The notes: generated by a model from the letters alone, not told the origin. A stretch of 64,000 nt of DNA from Caproicibacterium argilliputei (GCF_029211325.2 NZ_CP135996.1:434001-498000), one strand, 5' to 3'. Shown: positions 25,776 to 34,494, counted from the first letter of the stretch. Made by a program: numbers and translations.

Positions 25776-27539
25776 TTAAGTCGAATACTTGGAAGTGTCC
25801 GTTTTTGTGGAGGGGGCAATCGGTGCCGCAGGCGGCGGTGTCTGTGCATTTTTCAGCTTGAAGATGCTGACGTTTTCTTTCAGGATATCTGCCTGACCGG
25901 AAAGTTCTTCACTGGCAGCCGCACTTTCTTCGGCGGCTGCCGCGTTGCTTTGCACAACCTGCGAAACCTGTGTAATGCCCTGGTTAATTTGCTCCAGTGC
26001 AGCGGCCTGCTCGTTGGAAGCGGAAGCAATAGCACCCACCAAATCGGACGCCTGGGAAATGCCCTCTGTAATTTTTTGCAGCGCGCTGGCGGTTTCATTG
26101 GCAATGTCTGTGCCGCTGCCGACTTTTTGTGTGGAGGTTTCAATCAGCGTCGTGGTTTCCTTTGCAGCTTGTGCTGATTTTGCGGCGAGGCTGCGGACTT
26201 CCTCCGCAACCACGGCAAAGCCCTTTCCGTACTGACCGGCGCGGGCTGCCTCTACAGCGGCATTCAGAGCAAGAATATTGGTTTGGAACGCGATTTCATC
26301 AATGGCTTTGATGATTTTGCCGATACTGCCGGAAGAGGTGTTGATATCCTCCATGGCCTGCAGCATTTCGCCCATTTTCGTATTTCCGTTTTCTGCGTCG
26401 GACTTAATGGTTCTCGCAAGCTCGTAAGTTTTCTGTGCATTTTGTGCGTTCTGCGTGGTTTGGGAAGTGACTTCCTCCATGGAAGCGGAAAGTTCCTCCA
26501 CAGAGCTTGCCTGCTCGGTGGCACCCTGCGACAGCATGGTGCTGGAATTTGCAACCTGTCTGGCACCGGCATCCACCTGTTCCGAAGAGGACACAATGGA
26601 AGTGGCAAGCGTATGGAATTTCTGTACAAGGTTATTCAGTGCTTTCCCGAGGATGTCCTCGTCAGAACGAACCGTGACGGAAACAGTCAGGTCGCCGCCG
26701 GCAATCGCAAGGGTTTCGCTAGTGAGTTTGTTGGTGCCGACAATCAATTGATTAAAGGAAACCGCGAGCTGACCGATTTCATCTTGACGGCTGTTCAGTA
26801 CCTTGTCTTTTTCGTTGAAGAGTTTGGATTTGTCCATATCACCGACGGCCATCATGGCGGCAAATGCTGCGTATTTCTGTATGGGCGGCACAATGCTCTT
26901 AGAAATTCTGCGGCTGCATTTATAGGAGGCTGCAGCGGCGGAAAGGACAATGGCAAGCATGACGCATATTTCGATGATCGAGCTGGTCTGGGTGTTTGAG
27001 AGGCTTTGCTGTGCCTGCGCGTCGTTAAAGCTGGAGAGTACAGAGAAAGCATCGATTACATCTTGCGTTTTGGAAGAAGTGTCGTTAATCAGTGTAAGAA
27101 TTTCTTCCTGAGAGCCGCCGGAACTTGCGGTCTGCACAATGTTGTTAACGACGGTTTCATATGCCGCATAAGCGGTTTTCAAGGATTCATAGTGTTCCTG
27201 ATCCGTGCTGTTGGACAGCGTACCGCTGTACTTTTCTAGCTGCTTTTGTACGGCTTGCAAATCAGTTGAAATGGTTTGGCTGTATTTGTCCTTGTCTGTA
27301 TCATAGTGCATATACAGGTCACGGACGGCGGTGCGCAGATCCTTAAAATCAATTTCAGCATTGGAAGAGTATTCGATTCCAAGGGTCGACTGGTTGTACA
27401 TGGTCTGCTGATTGCTCATGAGAATGATCAGGCTGATAATTCCCAGAAGTCCGATGATGGCGCCCATGGTGGATACAAAGGTGAATCCAACGGAGAGCTT
27501 TTTGGAGATGCTGATGTCGTCGAACCGATTTCGCTTCAT
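25776..27539 (-). CDS. Methyl-accepting chemotaxis protein
   Basis: A 587-residue chemoreceptor. A first membrane segment (about 14-40) is followed by a helical extracellular sensor of four-helix-bundle type to about 195, a second membrane segment, a HAMP region, and the signalling coiled coil with the hairpin tip [21 protein letters not shown]. It would control CheA kinase. No clear sigma-A promoter is found directly upstream (27540-27735); instead the next element upstream is the inverted recombination site at 27736, which makes expression by a switchable promoter possible. AGAGGG precedes the ATG. Confidence 0.92.
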   Translation of the reverse strand: MKRNRFDDISISKKLSVGFTFVSTMGAIIGLLGIISLIILMSNQQTMYNQSTLGIEYSSNAEIDFKDLRTAVRDLYMHYDTDKDKYSQTISTDLQAVQKQLEKYSGTLSNSTDQEHYESLKTAYAAYETVVNNIVQTASSGGSQEEILTLINDTSSKTQDVIDAFSVLSSFNDAQAQQSLSNTQTSSIIEICVMLAIVLSAAAASYKCSRRISKSIVPPIQKYAAFAAMMAVGDMDKSKLFNEKDKVLNSRQDEIGQLAVSFNQLIVGTNKLTSETLAIAGGDLTVSVTVRSDEDILGKALNNLVQKFHTLATSIVSSSEQVDAGARQVANSSTMLSQGATEQASSVEELSASMEEVTSQTTQNAQNAQKTYELARTIKSDAENGNTKMGEMLQAMEDINTSSGSIGKIIKAIDEIAFQTNILALNAAVEAARAGQYGKGFAVVAEEVRSLAAKSAQAAKETTTLIETSTQKVGSGTDIANETASALQKITEGISQASDLVGAIASASNEQAAALEQINQGITQVSQVVQSNAAAAEESAAASEELSGQADILKENVSIFKLKNAQTPPPAAPIAPSTKTDTSKYST

Positions 27540-27735
27540 AATTCGCTTTCCCTCTTTAAAAAAATTTGCAGGACGCCGTTTTGTGCGGCTGACTGGTGCA
27601 GAACCTTTCAAAGCTTCTGCGTGCTGTGGCGGACGTTTCTCCGGTTGACTATCCGGCAGCGGACACTTGCCAAAAAATTCTGACCGCATACACTTACTTT
27701 GGGGCGGGGATACTATGGAAGCAGGGAGATTTTAG

Positions 27736-27761
27736 GACGCAGTTTGTTAAAGACTGCGTCC
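27736..27761. repeat. Left inverted recombination-like site of the integrase cassette
   Basis: GACGCAGT, spacer TTGTTAAAG, ACTGCGTC plus C. The 8-bp arms are perfect inverted repeats (9 bp counting the flanking G/C). The 26 bases are identical to the reverse complement of 29125-29150. No T-tract follows in the leftward direction. Confidence 0.85.
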
Positions 27762-27772
27762 TTTGAGGAGAA

Positions 27773-28954
27773 TCATGTGGTTCTGTCTGCCTTTGAAGCA
27801 CGGTTGACAGAGGTGGTGACGGCGGCTGGCGGTTGGAGCATACAGGTACTGTGCATCTCGTTGAATTTTTCCATGGCAATTTTTTTCTGCCCCATTAGGG
27901 AATGTGCATAAATGTTCAGGGTAATAGAAACATTGGCGTGCCCCAGCAGTTCACTGAGAGTCTTCATGTCTACCCCGAGCTCCAGCGCCCTGGTTGCAAA
28001 GGTATGCCGGATGGCATGAAACTTGCGGTACTTCACGTGTGCATCTGCCAGAAGCTTTTTGTAAAGTTTCTGGTAGTAACGCGGGTCAATCGGCACAGCT
28101 GTACCGGAAAGCATATAGACGCTGTCTTTCGGGCAGCGGGCTTTGCAGGCGGTCAACTGTGCCAGCAAAAACTGCGGCAGAGGAATTTTGCGCATGGATT
28201 TTCTGCTCTTTGGAGTGCCGGTCATCAATTTGGTTTTGCTGCCTGTTTGAGAAAAGTCTTTTACGCGTGTGACGGTCTTGGTCACGGAAATGGTGCCGGC
28301 TTCATCGTCCAGATCGCTCCATCGCAAAGCGCAAAGCTCGCCAATGCGGATGCCCGTGTAAAAGCACAGAAGGATTCCCAGCAGGCGCTGGTCACCTGCT
28401 TGAAAAACAGCGTGTTCAATCTGGCGCTGTTCCTTTACGGTGAAAACCAGCACTTCGGAATCTTCTTCTTTCGGCAGACGCACGCTTTCTAAAATCTGTA
28501 CGGAGGAATGGGTGTCTTTTGCAATTCCTTTCAGAGAGGTTTTAAAAATTGTAAGGATTTTTCGCTTGGAGGATTCAGACAGTGAGGAATTATCCTGAAC
28601 GGAACGTGCAAAACGCGCCGCGCTGGCCTCCGAAAGAAATTCGTTTCCGCTGAGGCTGAAAAACGGTATCACATATTTTTTCATACAGCGGTAGTAGCTT
28701 TCATACGTAGAGGGTTTCACTTGATAAAGGATATCCTTTGACAGCCAAGTGCTGAATAGACCCGCGGCTTTGGTGGAGGCTGGCAAAACCTGCAGGGAAT
28801 GCACTTCGCCGGTTTCCTGGCAGAGTCTTTGCTTTTCTTTGACCTCCCGGTATGTTTTTGCATAAACATAGCGGTATTTTCCGTCTGACGTACGGACACG
28901 GCCTTCCCAACGGCCGTCCTTTCGTTTGTAAATGTTTTCGCCCCTTCTCGGCAT
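27773..28954 (-). CDS. Tyrosine recombinase/integrase
   Basis: About 393 residues, Tn916-like architecture: an N-terminal arm-binding domain (GENIYKRKDGRWEGR), a SAM-like core-binding domain (about 65-165) and a catalytic domain. All active-site residues are present: Arg in TGIRIGEL, His and Arg in HAIRHTF, His in LGHANVS and Tyr in LNIYAHS. The second ATG (28954) lies 9 bases after AGGAG and is preferred to the first (28960). No excisionase, relaxase or cargo gene is nearby. The gene fills the interval between two inverted sites. Confidence 0.92.
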   Translation of the reverse strand: MPRRGENIYKRKDGRWEGRVRTSDGKYRYVYAKTYREVKEKQRLCQETGEVHSLQVLPASTKAAGLFSTWLSKDILYQVKPSTYESYYRCMKKYVIPFFSLSGNEFLSEASAARFARSVQDNSSLSESSKRKILTIFKTSLKGIAKDTHSSVQILESVRLPKEEDSEVLVFTVKEQRQIEHAVFQAGDQRLLGILLCFYTGIRIGELCALRWSDLDDEAGTISVTKTVTRVKDFSQTGSKTKLMTGTPKSRKSMRKIPLPQFLLAQLTACKARCPKDSVYMLSGTAVPIDPRYYQKLYKKLLADAHVKYRKFHAIRHTFATRALELGVDMKTLSELLGHANVSITLNIYAHSLMGQKKIAMEKFNEMHSTCMLQPPAAVTTSVNRASKADRTT

Positions 28955-29076
28955 ACTCATAATCTCCTTTTGACATAAACTTTGACGGCGGATAAATCAC
29001 TGAAAGCAGGGCAGAATACGCCGCGTTCTGTGCAGGATATGTCAGATATTCGGTTTTAAACGCCATTTTTAGGGAT

Positions 29077-29105
29077 TTGACATCTGATATGGCTTCATTT
29101 ATAAT
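29077..29105 (+). promoter_or_regulatory. Perfect sigma-A promoter inside the cassette, pointing out to the right
   Basis: TTGACA and TATAAT, both exact consensus, 17 bases apart. It lies 20 bases left of the right recombination-like site and reads across it. In the present orientation its transcript would meet the site's hairpin and T-tract after about 45 bases. After inversion it would read toward the chemoreceptor gene. Confidence 0.8.
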
Positions 29106-29124
29106 GAAAACGTCGCATTCAAGC

Positions 29125-29150
29125 GGACGCAGTCTTTAACAAACTGCGTC
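29125..29150. repeat. Right inverted recombination-like site, also a terminator hairpin
   Basis: GGACGCAGT, spacer CTTTAACAA, ACTGCGTC; exact reverse complement of the left site. TTTTTT follows directly, and a second T-rich run ends at 29175, so on the plus strand this copy is a good terminator. Confidence 0.85.
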
Positions 29151-29186
29151 TTTTTTGCGGCCTTTTTTTATTTTGGCAGGGATTTT

Positions 29187-29210
29187 GGGCAGTTCTGAAC
29201 TGCCTTTTTA
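29187..29210 (+). terminator. Second hairpin between cassette and surface-protein gene
   Basis: GGGCAGTT, loop CTG, AACTGCC and five T. It further insulates the downstream gene from the cassette promoter. Confidence 0.6.
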
Positions 29211-29213
29211 TGG

Positions 29214-29242
29214 TTTACAAGGCATAGAAAATGTACTATAAT
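29214..29242 (+). promoter_or_regulatory. Promoter of the surface-protein gene
   Basis: TTTACA and TATAAT separated by 17 bases, about 55 bases before the first start codon. Confidence 0.75.
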
Positions 29243-29296
29243 GAGAGAAATCGTAGAAAAATCTAAAATTCACGCTTGGAAGGAGAAATTTACAGA

Positions 29297-29386
29297 GTGA
29301 TTCCACAAATTGAGAGAGAAGCACAGTGGCACAGCGGCGCCTTTGCGGCGGGAAGACCCGGTCGGGGGAAAGCGGCGGCAGTATGA
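29297..29386 (+). CDS. Short upstream ORF coupled to the surface-protein gene
   Basis: A GTG with GGAAGGAG about 10 bases upstream opens 29 codons (start VIPQIEREAQW) whose TGA overlaps the ATG of the surface protein (ATGA). The main ATG has no good ribosome site of its own, so translation may depend on this short frame. No resemblance to a known peptide is recognised. Confidence 0.45.
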   Translation: MIPQIEREAQWHSGAFAAGRPGRGKAAAV

Positions 29387-30969
29387 AACGGCCGGTAAGC
29401 CGCAGACGGCTGCTTTTGGCAGCGGCGGTCGTTTTGCTGTTGGTTAGCATTCCTGCATTTGCGGCATTCAGCACCCAAGTTGGCCCGAAGTTCCTAATCC
29501 GGTCAGCGGCGCAGCAGGTGCAGCCCGGGGAGGAAGTGCGCGTGGAGTTGGTGGCATCGCCTGGCCGCACCACGGCAGGGGCGTTTCGATTTTCTCTGAC
29601 GTATGATGCCGCTGCCTTTTCTTATGTGCGCAAAGAGGACGCTTCGCAGATTCAGGGGGCAGACCTGTTTGTGCGGCAGTCCAATCCGCTGGTTTCCGTT
29701 TATACTTGTGATACACAGCAGGGAGGCGCCGCGTTGCTTTCCGGAGAGGTGGCGGCTTATGTGTTTCGTGTGCGGGAGGATGCTGAACCCGGTACCTATA
29801 CATTTTCCGCGAAAACAGACGAAGTGTGTGATTACGACGGGAATCCGCTTGCAGACAGTGACGCTGCCGCGGTACAGATGCAGGTCAGCTTTTCCCAAAC
29901 ACAGTCGGAAATTTCCGGTTTGCTTTCGTCTGCGCAGTCTGTGTCGACCGCTGCTGCCGGACAGCCGTACTTAACCGCGCTGTTGCCGGAGGATACCTCA
30001 CTGGGGCAGCTGCAGCCCGCTTTTCGACCGGAAGTTACATCGTACCGTATGACAGTGCCGGAAAGTTGCGCGGAACTTTGGTTTCAGACCGGTCAGCCGG
30101 ACGGTGTGGCAGTCACAGTCAACCGGCACACCCTGCAGGCGGCGGGAAACGACACGGTGATTACCGTAACGGCAAAAGCGCTTTCCGACGGCGGCCAGCG
30201 AATTTATACCATTGTCGTCCATCGGGAGCACAGCGGAGAGAGCACGGTTTCGGCCTCGGCTGTGTCGGCACCGCAGGCAGAGGCCGTCACCGTAGCGGCG
30301 CCGGCAGGAACCGGGTTGACGCCTTCTTTTCAGCCGGACATTCATGATTACGAAATGACCGTGCCTGCCTCCTGCTCGGAGGTTTACCTGCAGGCAGATA
30401 CCGACACCCATGCCGCCGTGACCGCCAACCGACACACCCTGCTTGCAGCGGGAAACGATACCGTCATTACGCTAACGGTCACGGCTGCCGACGGCAGCGG
30501 AAAAACCCAGTATCGGTTTGTGGTGCATCGGCTTGCAGAGCCTCAAAGCACTTCTTCTGCGGCTGCACGCAGAGCCGCCGGGCAAGTGAAAACATCTGGC
30601 AAGAGTGCCGCAAAGAAAGCGTCCCGTGCAGCGGCGGCTTCTAAAACAAAAAAGGCGGCTTCCGCAGGGCGAAAGTCGTCTGCCTCCCGTACCGGTACTG
30701 CAAAATCCGCAAAGACCGCTGCGCGGGGAGAGGAAGCCTACACACCGTCAGCGGTCCCGGTTACAGCCGCGCAGCAAGGCGGGCTGACTGTGGCGGGAAA
30801 TGACGGTTTTACCGGATTTCAGACCGGCATATTGGTGCTGTTTCTGGCAGCTTCCGCTGCAGTGGCGGGCATTTTGGGCACCCGCGCTTACTGCCGAAAA
30901 AAGACAGCGCCGGAAACTGCGGGCAGTACAGCTTCAGAAGCATCGGAAGTACCAGAAGAAAAGCCTTGA
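29383..30969 (+). CDS. Secreted, membrane-anchored protein with cohesin-like and two cadherin-like domains
   Basis: 528 residues. A signal peptide (basic MKRPVSRRR, then hydrophobic core, cut near AFAAF) precedes a cohesin-type beta domain (about 40-170: PGEEVRV, FRFSLTYD). Two repeats of the cadherin-like beta-sandwich type follow (about 195-285 and 300-385), each with PxFxPdvtsYxMTVP and the N-R-H-T-L-x-A-A-G-N-D-T-V-I-T motif. Then comes a Lys/Ala/Ser-rich spacer (about 400-470), a membrane segment (TGILVLFLAASAAVAGIL) and a short cytoplasmic tail. It probably projects through the cell wall; partner unknown. An upstream GTG at 29326 is possible as start. Confidence 0.75.
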   Translation: MKRPVSRRRLLLAAAVVLLLVSIPAFAAFSTQVGPKFLIRSAAQQVQPGEEVRVELVASPGRTTAGAFRFSLTYDAAAFSYVRKEDASQIQGADLFVRQSNPLVSVYTCDTQQGGAALLSGEVAAYVFRVREDAEPGTYTFSAKTDEVCDYDGNPLADSDAAAVQMQVSFSQTQSEISGLLSSAQSVSTAAAGQPYLTALLPEDTSLGQLQPAFRPEVTSYRMTVPESCAELWFQTGQPDGVAVTVNRHTLQAAGNDTVITVTAKALSDGGQRIYTIVVHREHSGESTVSASAVSAPQAEAVTVAAPAGTGLTPSFQPDIHDYEMTVPASCSEVYLQADTDTHAAVTANRHTLLAAGNDTVITLTVTAADGSGKTQYRFVVHRLAEPQSTSSAAARRAAGQVKTSGKSAAKKASRAAAASKTKKAASAGRKSSASRTGTAKSAKTAARGEEAYTPSAVPVTAAQQGGLTVAGNDGFTGFQTGILVLFLAASAAVAGILGTRAYCRKKTAPETAGSTASEASEVPEEKP

Positions 30970-30994
30970 CGCAGACCGCAAAGCGCTTGGGACA

Positions 30995-31045
30995 GAAAAA
31001 AGGAAAAGCAGAGGTTTCATGACCACACCTGCTTTTCCTTTTTTC
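30995..31045. terminator. Bidirectional terminator
   Basis: AAAGGAAAAGCAG and CTGCTTTTCCTTTTTT pair around a 21-base loop. A-rich on the left and T-rich on the right, so it serves both converging genes. Confidence 0.85.
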
Positions 31046-31057
31046 TGTTTTGCTTTT

Positions 31058-31561
31058 TCAAACCGCGGCAACCGCGCGGGAAGCGTCCCGCTGCAGCCGT
31101 TTGCGTACAATTTCCAGCCGAAAGCGGTTGTACCGCTGAATCATGGCAAACGGTGCATTTCCCATGAAGATCAGGACGGTAAAGGTAACTCCCACCACGG
31201 ACTGGTTGATAATTAAGGTTAAGAAAATGCTGCCGAGGTTCCAAGTGTGCATCCACTCTGCACGGCAGGTTTCGCTTATGAAATTGTCCAAGTAATCCAG
31301 GGAAACATCGGTGATATGCTTTTTAGAAAAGCCACCGCTGCCGACAAACTGCGGGACGCGGTCTTTCCACTCGTTGATATGTAGGACATCGCGGTACCAA
31401 CGACCGCCCTTTTCCCATTTCCACGGCCGGTACAGGGCGGAATCCGGCTGAAAATAGGAATTGGACAATTTGACAGAAAGCAAAAACGTCGTTCCGTGCC
31501 AGGCTCCCACAATCAGCAAATTGATGAAAAGCATAGATAAATAATTCATATCCTGAATCAA
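31058..31561 (-). CDS. CrtO-like acyltransferase family membrane protein
   Basis: A 167-residue protein similar in length and pattern to the glycosyl-diaponeurosporenoate acyltransferase (CrtO) family: N-terminal membrane segment with NLLIVGAWHGTTF, then W-K-W-E-K-G-G-R-WY and a C-terminal membrane segment before AMIQRYNRFRLE. No carotenoid genes are nearby, so the true substrate is likely another glycolipid or is unknown. A TTG start is used since AAAGGAG lies about 10 bases upstream; the ATG at 31549 is an alternative. Confidence 0.6.
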   Translation of the reverse strand: MIQDMNYLSMLFINLLIVGAWHGTTFLLSVKLSNSYFQPDSALYRPWKWEKGGRWYRDVLHINEWKDRVPQFVGSGGFSKKHITDVSLDYLDNFISETCRAEWMHTWNLGSIFLTLIINQSVVGVTFTVLIFMGNAPFAMIQRYNRFRLEIVRKRLQRDASRAVAAV

Positions 31562-31797
31562 ATCCCATTCTCTCCTTTCCTCTGCGGAATGCGCTTGCTT
31601 TTTGTCGTGCGGTGCCGACTGAGCCGCATCGACGTTTGATTTTTGCGAATAAGGCGCTTCTGTTTTCTATTATAATACACAGACCGGTTGTTGTAAACCT
31701 AGTACAGCCGGCTTCTTTGTACCACAATATGCAAACGCTTCCCGTAAATTCACAGAAATTAGGAGAGCATGATTAAGAAAAGGAAACAAGCGGGACC

Positions 31798-32754
31798 TTA
31801 CAGCTGATCCGCGCGTGCCAAAAATCCGCGGATGACATCGCAGGAATGGGCAAAGGCCTTCTGTTCTTCCGGTGTCAGGTCAATTTCCAGAATCTGTTCC
31901 ACACCGTTTTTACCGATAACAGCGGGAACGCCCGCGTGAACACCAGTTTGACCGTACTCGCCCTCCAGCAGAGTGGAAACGGGTAGAATCCGCCTCTCAT
32001 CGTTAAAAATTGCCTGTACCAGATCCGCACAAACCATGCCGATGCCAAATTCCGTGCAGCCTTTGCCATCCACAATGTCGCAGCCGGAGGCGCAGTCCTG
32101 CCGGCAGATGGCGCCAAAATCCAGTTTCTGCAGCAGTTCCGGCTGCGCTGCCGCGTAGTCCCGAATCGGCACGCCGCCGACAAAAATATGAGAAGCCGGA
32201 ATCATCTGCGAATCCCCGTGTTCCCCCATGCTGTAAGCCTGAATGGAGCGGCGGTCCACACCAAGAATTTCCGAGAGGATGCGGCGCAGCCGGGCGGAGT
32301 CCAGTGAAGTGCCGGTGCTGAATACCTGCGCTTTCGGCAGGTCGAGCCGCTTGCGCAGAAAGTCTGCCACAATGTCTGCCGGGTTGGAGATGCTGATTAA
32401 AATGCCGTTGAAACCGGAAGCTTTCAGCGGCACGACAATGCGATTCATAATGGCAATGGAGCTGTCGAACATATCCAGACGGGTCTGGCCCGGCTGGCGG
32501 CTCACACCGGCCGCCATCACCACAATCTGCGCATCCGCACAGTCTGCATACGTACCCGCACGCACGCGCACGCGGTGGGCAAGCAGGCTGGAGGCGTCGT
32601 CCTGATCCTGTGCCTGCATACGTGCTTTTTCTGTGTCCGTATCCAAGTAAACCAGCTCGTCGGCCCCGTTGCGCAGCATAATGCTGTACCCGCAGTGTGA
32701 GCCCACATGCCCTGCGCCGATAATGACGATTTTACGCTTTTGAATGTTTGTCAT
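31798..32754 (-). CDS. L-2-hydroxyacid dehydrogenase, lactate/malate dehydrogenase family
   Basis: 318 residues. The NAD site is GAGHVGS with Asp38 after the second strand (NADH type). Asp152 and Arg155 (SLDSARLR) and His179 (GEHGDS) form the catalytic relay. At the specificity-loop position, where lactate dehydrogenases carry Gln (AGA-x-QKPG), the sequence reads AGVSRQPGQTR, placing Arg86 there as in malate dehydrogenases. The rest of the loop (TRLD) is lactate-dehydrogenase-like. The substrate may be lactate, malate or another 2-oxo acid. It is a single gene. Confidence 0.85.
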   Translation of the reverse strand: MTNIQKRKIVIIGAGHVGSHCGYSIMLRNGADELVYLDTDTEKARMQAQDQDDASSLLAHRVRVRAGTYADCADAQIVVMAAGVSRQPGQTRLDMFDSSIAIMNRIVVPLKASGFNGILISISNPADIVADFLRKRLDLPKAQVFSTGTSLDSARLRRILSEILGVDRRSIQAYSMGEHGDSQMIPASHIFVGGVPIRDYAAAQPELLQKLDFGAICRQDCASGCDIVDGKGCTEFGIGMVCADLVQAIFNDERRILPVSTLLEGEYGQTGVHAGVPAVIGKNGVEQILEIDLTPEEQKAFAHSCDVIRGFLARADQL

Positions 32755-32889
32755 GTCCGTATCCCCCCGTTGTCGTTTTTCTTATTATAACACAGTTTTT
32801 TTCAATCGCCGCCGGGAAATGCGCATTTTTTCAGTTGAGCGGAACCTTGTTCGGCGCTTCACCAAAGTGTCAAAACCGATCTTTCAGAC

Positions 32890-32930
32890 AAAAAGCAGCA
32901 CCAGCTGTGGGGAAGGTAGGGTGCTGCTTC
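32890..32930 (-). terminator. Terminator of the FAD oxidoreductase gene
   Basis: On the minus strand AGCAGCACCCTAC-type arm and GGTGCTGCT pair, followed by TTTTTG. Confidence 0.65.
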
Positions 32931-32952
32931 TTATTGAAACTCTTGTTTGTTT

Positions 32953-34377
32953 TTATTCGGCTGTGTCGGCGTGAATGGTGCGTGCCACAACGACACCGGT
33001 CACGGAAGCCTGCATCAGGCCGCGCGTAATGCCCGCGCCGTCTCCGATGGCGTACAGACCGGGAATGACCGTGGAAAAGTGGCTGTCCACTTCAACTTTG
33101 GAGGAGTAAAATTTCACTTCCACGCCGTACAGCAGGGTGTTCTTGCTGTAAAGACCCGGCGCCAGTGCGTCAAAGGCTTTGAGAGATTCGACAATGGAGG
33201 TCAGGTGGCGGTGCGGCAGAACAAAGGAAAGGTCGCCCGGCACAGCGGTTTTCAGGGTGGGCACTGTGGTGGATTTGGAAAGCCGCGAAGCGTCGCTGCG
33301 GCGGCCCAGCAGCAGGTCGCCTAAGCGCTGTACCATGATGCCGCCGCCTGTCAGCATATTGCCGAGCTTGGCAATGTACCTGCCGTACTCGATGGGCTGA
33401 TTAAACGGCTCTGTGAATTTGGTGGAAACCAGCAGGGCAAAGTTGGTGTTGTCACTGTGCCGGTCGTCCTCCGCATAGGAGTGACCGTTTACCACGGCAA
33501 GTCCGCCGTTCGGCCCATCGTAATGCTCTTCGCTGACGATGCCGCCGGGGTTCATGCAGAACGTGCGTACTTTGTTTTCAAAGGTGTCAGAGTAGTACAC
33601 CAGCTTGGCTTCGTACAGACTTTTGGTCAGGTGATCCATCACGCCGTTGGGAACTTCCACGCGTACGCCGATGTCCACTTCGTTGTTGGTGGTCTGCAGA
33701 CCGGTTTCGGCAGCCATGTGAGAAAGCCACGCTGCGCCGCCGCGTCCGGGCGCAGCTACCACATTTTCTGCTTCGACTTGGCAGGAGGAGCCGTCTGCAA
33801 GTGTCAGCACCGCACCGGCAGCGCGGCCGTTTTTCACGATGATGCTTTCCGCGGTGGTGTGCGGCAGGAAGGTAAACTGCGGCTTCTGCGCAAGGTAGTC
33901 GTACATGGCCTTTAAGACTTGGTAACTATACTCGGTGCCCATGTGGCGCACCGGGCAGCGAATCAGCTGGATGTTTTGGCGGCGCGCGTCATAGGCGATT
34001 TTGTCCGCTGTGCGGTCGCCTAACCCGAAAACCTTTTCCGGTGCGCCGAAGTGCAGGTAGGTTTCGTCACAGTAGTGAATAAGCTCCTGCGCTTTTTCAC
34101 GGGACATATAATCAATCAAATTGCCGCCGACATCTTCACAGAGTGAAAGCTTGCCATCGGAAAAAGCACCCGCACCGGCCCAGCCGTTCATAATGCTGCA
34201 GGTTTTGCAGTGCATACAGCGTCCCTGCGTGCGTGCCGGGCAGCGGCGGTCGGCAATGGTGCTGCCGCTGTCAACAACGAGCACTGCTTTTTCCGGCGCG
34301 ATGCGGTCCAGTTCCAGTGCGGTAAAAATCCCCGCCGGGCCGGCACCAATTACCAATACGTCATAGTTTTTTTTCAT
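32953..34377 (-). CDS. FAD-dependent oxidoreductase
   Basis: 474 residues. The N-terminal dinucleotide motif is VIGAGPAGIFTALEL; CPARTQGRCMHCKTCSIMNG carries a cluster of Cys; a second FAD motif is AIGDGAGITRG near the C-terminus. It resembles the NAD(P)/FAD-dependent (BaiN/HI0933-related or FAD-dependent dehydrogenase) proteins of Clostridia whose substrates are unknown. Its own consensus promoter lies upstream; it is a single gene. Confidence 0.8.
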   Translation of the reverse strand: MKKNYDVLVIGAGPAGIFTALELDRIAPEKAVLVVDSGSTIADRRCPARTQGRCMHCKTCSIMNGWAGAGAFSDGKLSLCEDVGGNLIDYMSREKAQELIHYCDETYLHFGAPEKVFGLGDRTADKIAYDARRQNIQLIRCPVRHMGTEYSYQVLKAMYDYLAQKPQFTFLPHTTAESIIVKNGRAAGAVLTLADGSSCQVEAENVVAAPGRGGAAWLSHMAAETGLQTTNNEVDIGVRVEVPNGVMDHLTKSLYEAKLVYYSDTFENKVRTFCMNPGGIVSEEHYDGPNGGLAVVNGHSYAEDDRHSDNTNFALLVSTKFTEPFNQPIEYGRYIAKLGNMLTGGGIMVQRLGDLLLGRRSDASRLSKSTTVPTLKTAVPGDLSFVLPHRHLTSIVESLKAFDALAPGLYSKNTLLYGVEVKFYSSKVEVDSHFSTVIPGLYAIGDGAGITRGLMQASVTGVVVARTIHADTAE

Positions 34378-34425
34378 ACAGTGTTTCCTTTCAAACGATT
34401 CCAATACGGGAGCACAAACGGTATC

Positions 34426-34454
34426 ATTATAAACACCCGTCCGCGCTTTGTCAA
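34426..34454 (-). promoter_or_regulatory. Consensus promoter of the FAD oxidoreductase gene
   Basis: TTGACA and TATAAT, exact consensus, 17 bases apart on the minus strand. Confidence 0.8.
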
Positions 34455-34494
34455 TGCACTTTGCGAAAACGAACAGCAAATGCGAGGTCTTGAC

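Larger units (their letters stand above)
27736..29150 (-). mobile_element. Putative self-encoded invertible cassette (integrase between inverted sites)
   Basis: A 1.4-kb segment holding only a complete tyrosine recombinase gene and an outward consensus promoter, bounded by two identical 26-bp sites in inverted orientation. Normal integration gives direct repeats; inverted sites predict flipping of the segment instead. Whether both orientations exist cannot be seen in one assembly. Confidence 0.6.

Noticed and set aside
27540..27735. A c-di-GMP riboswitch in the chemoreceptor leader
   Set aside because: The leader has small hairpins but not the conserved GEMM core sequences.
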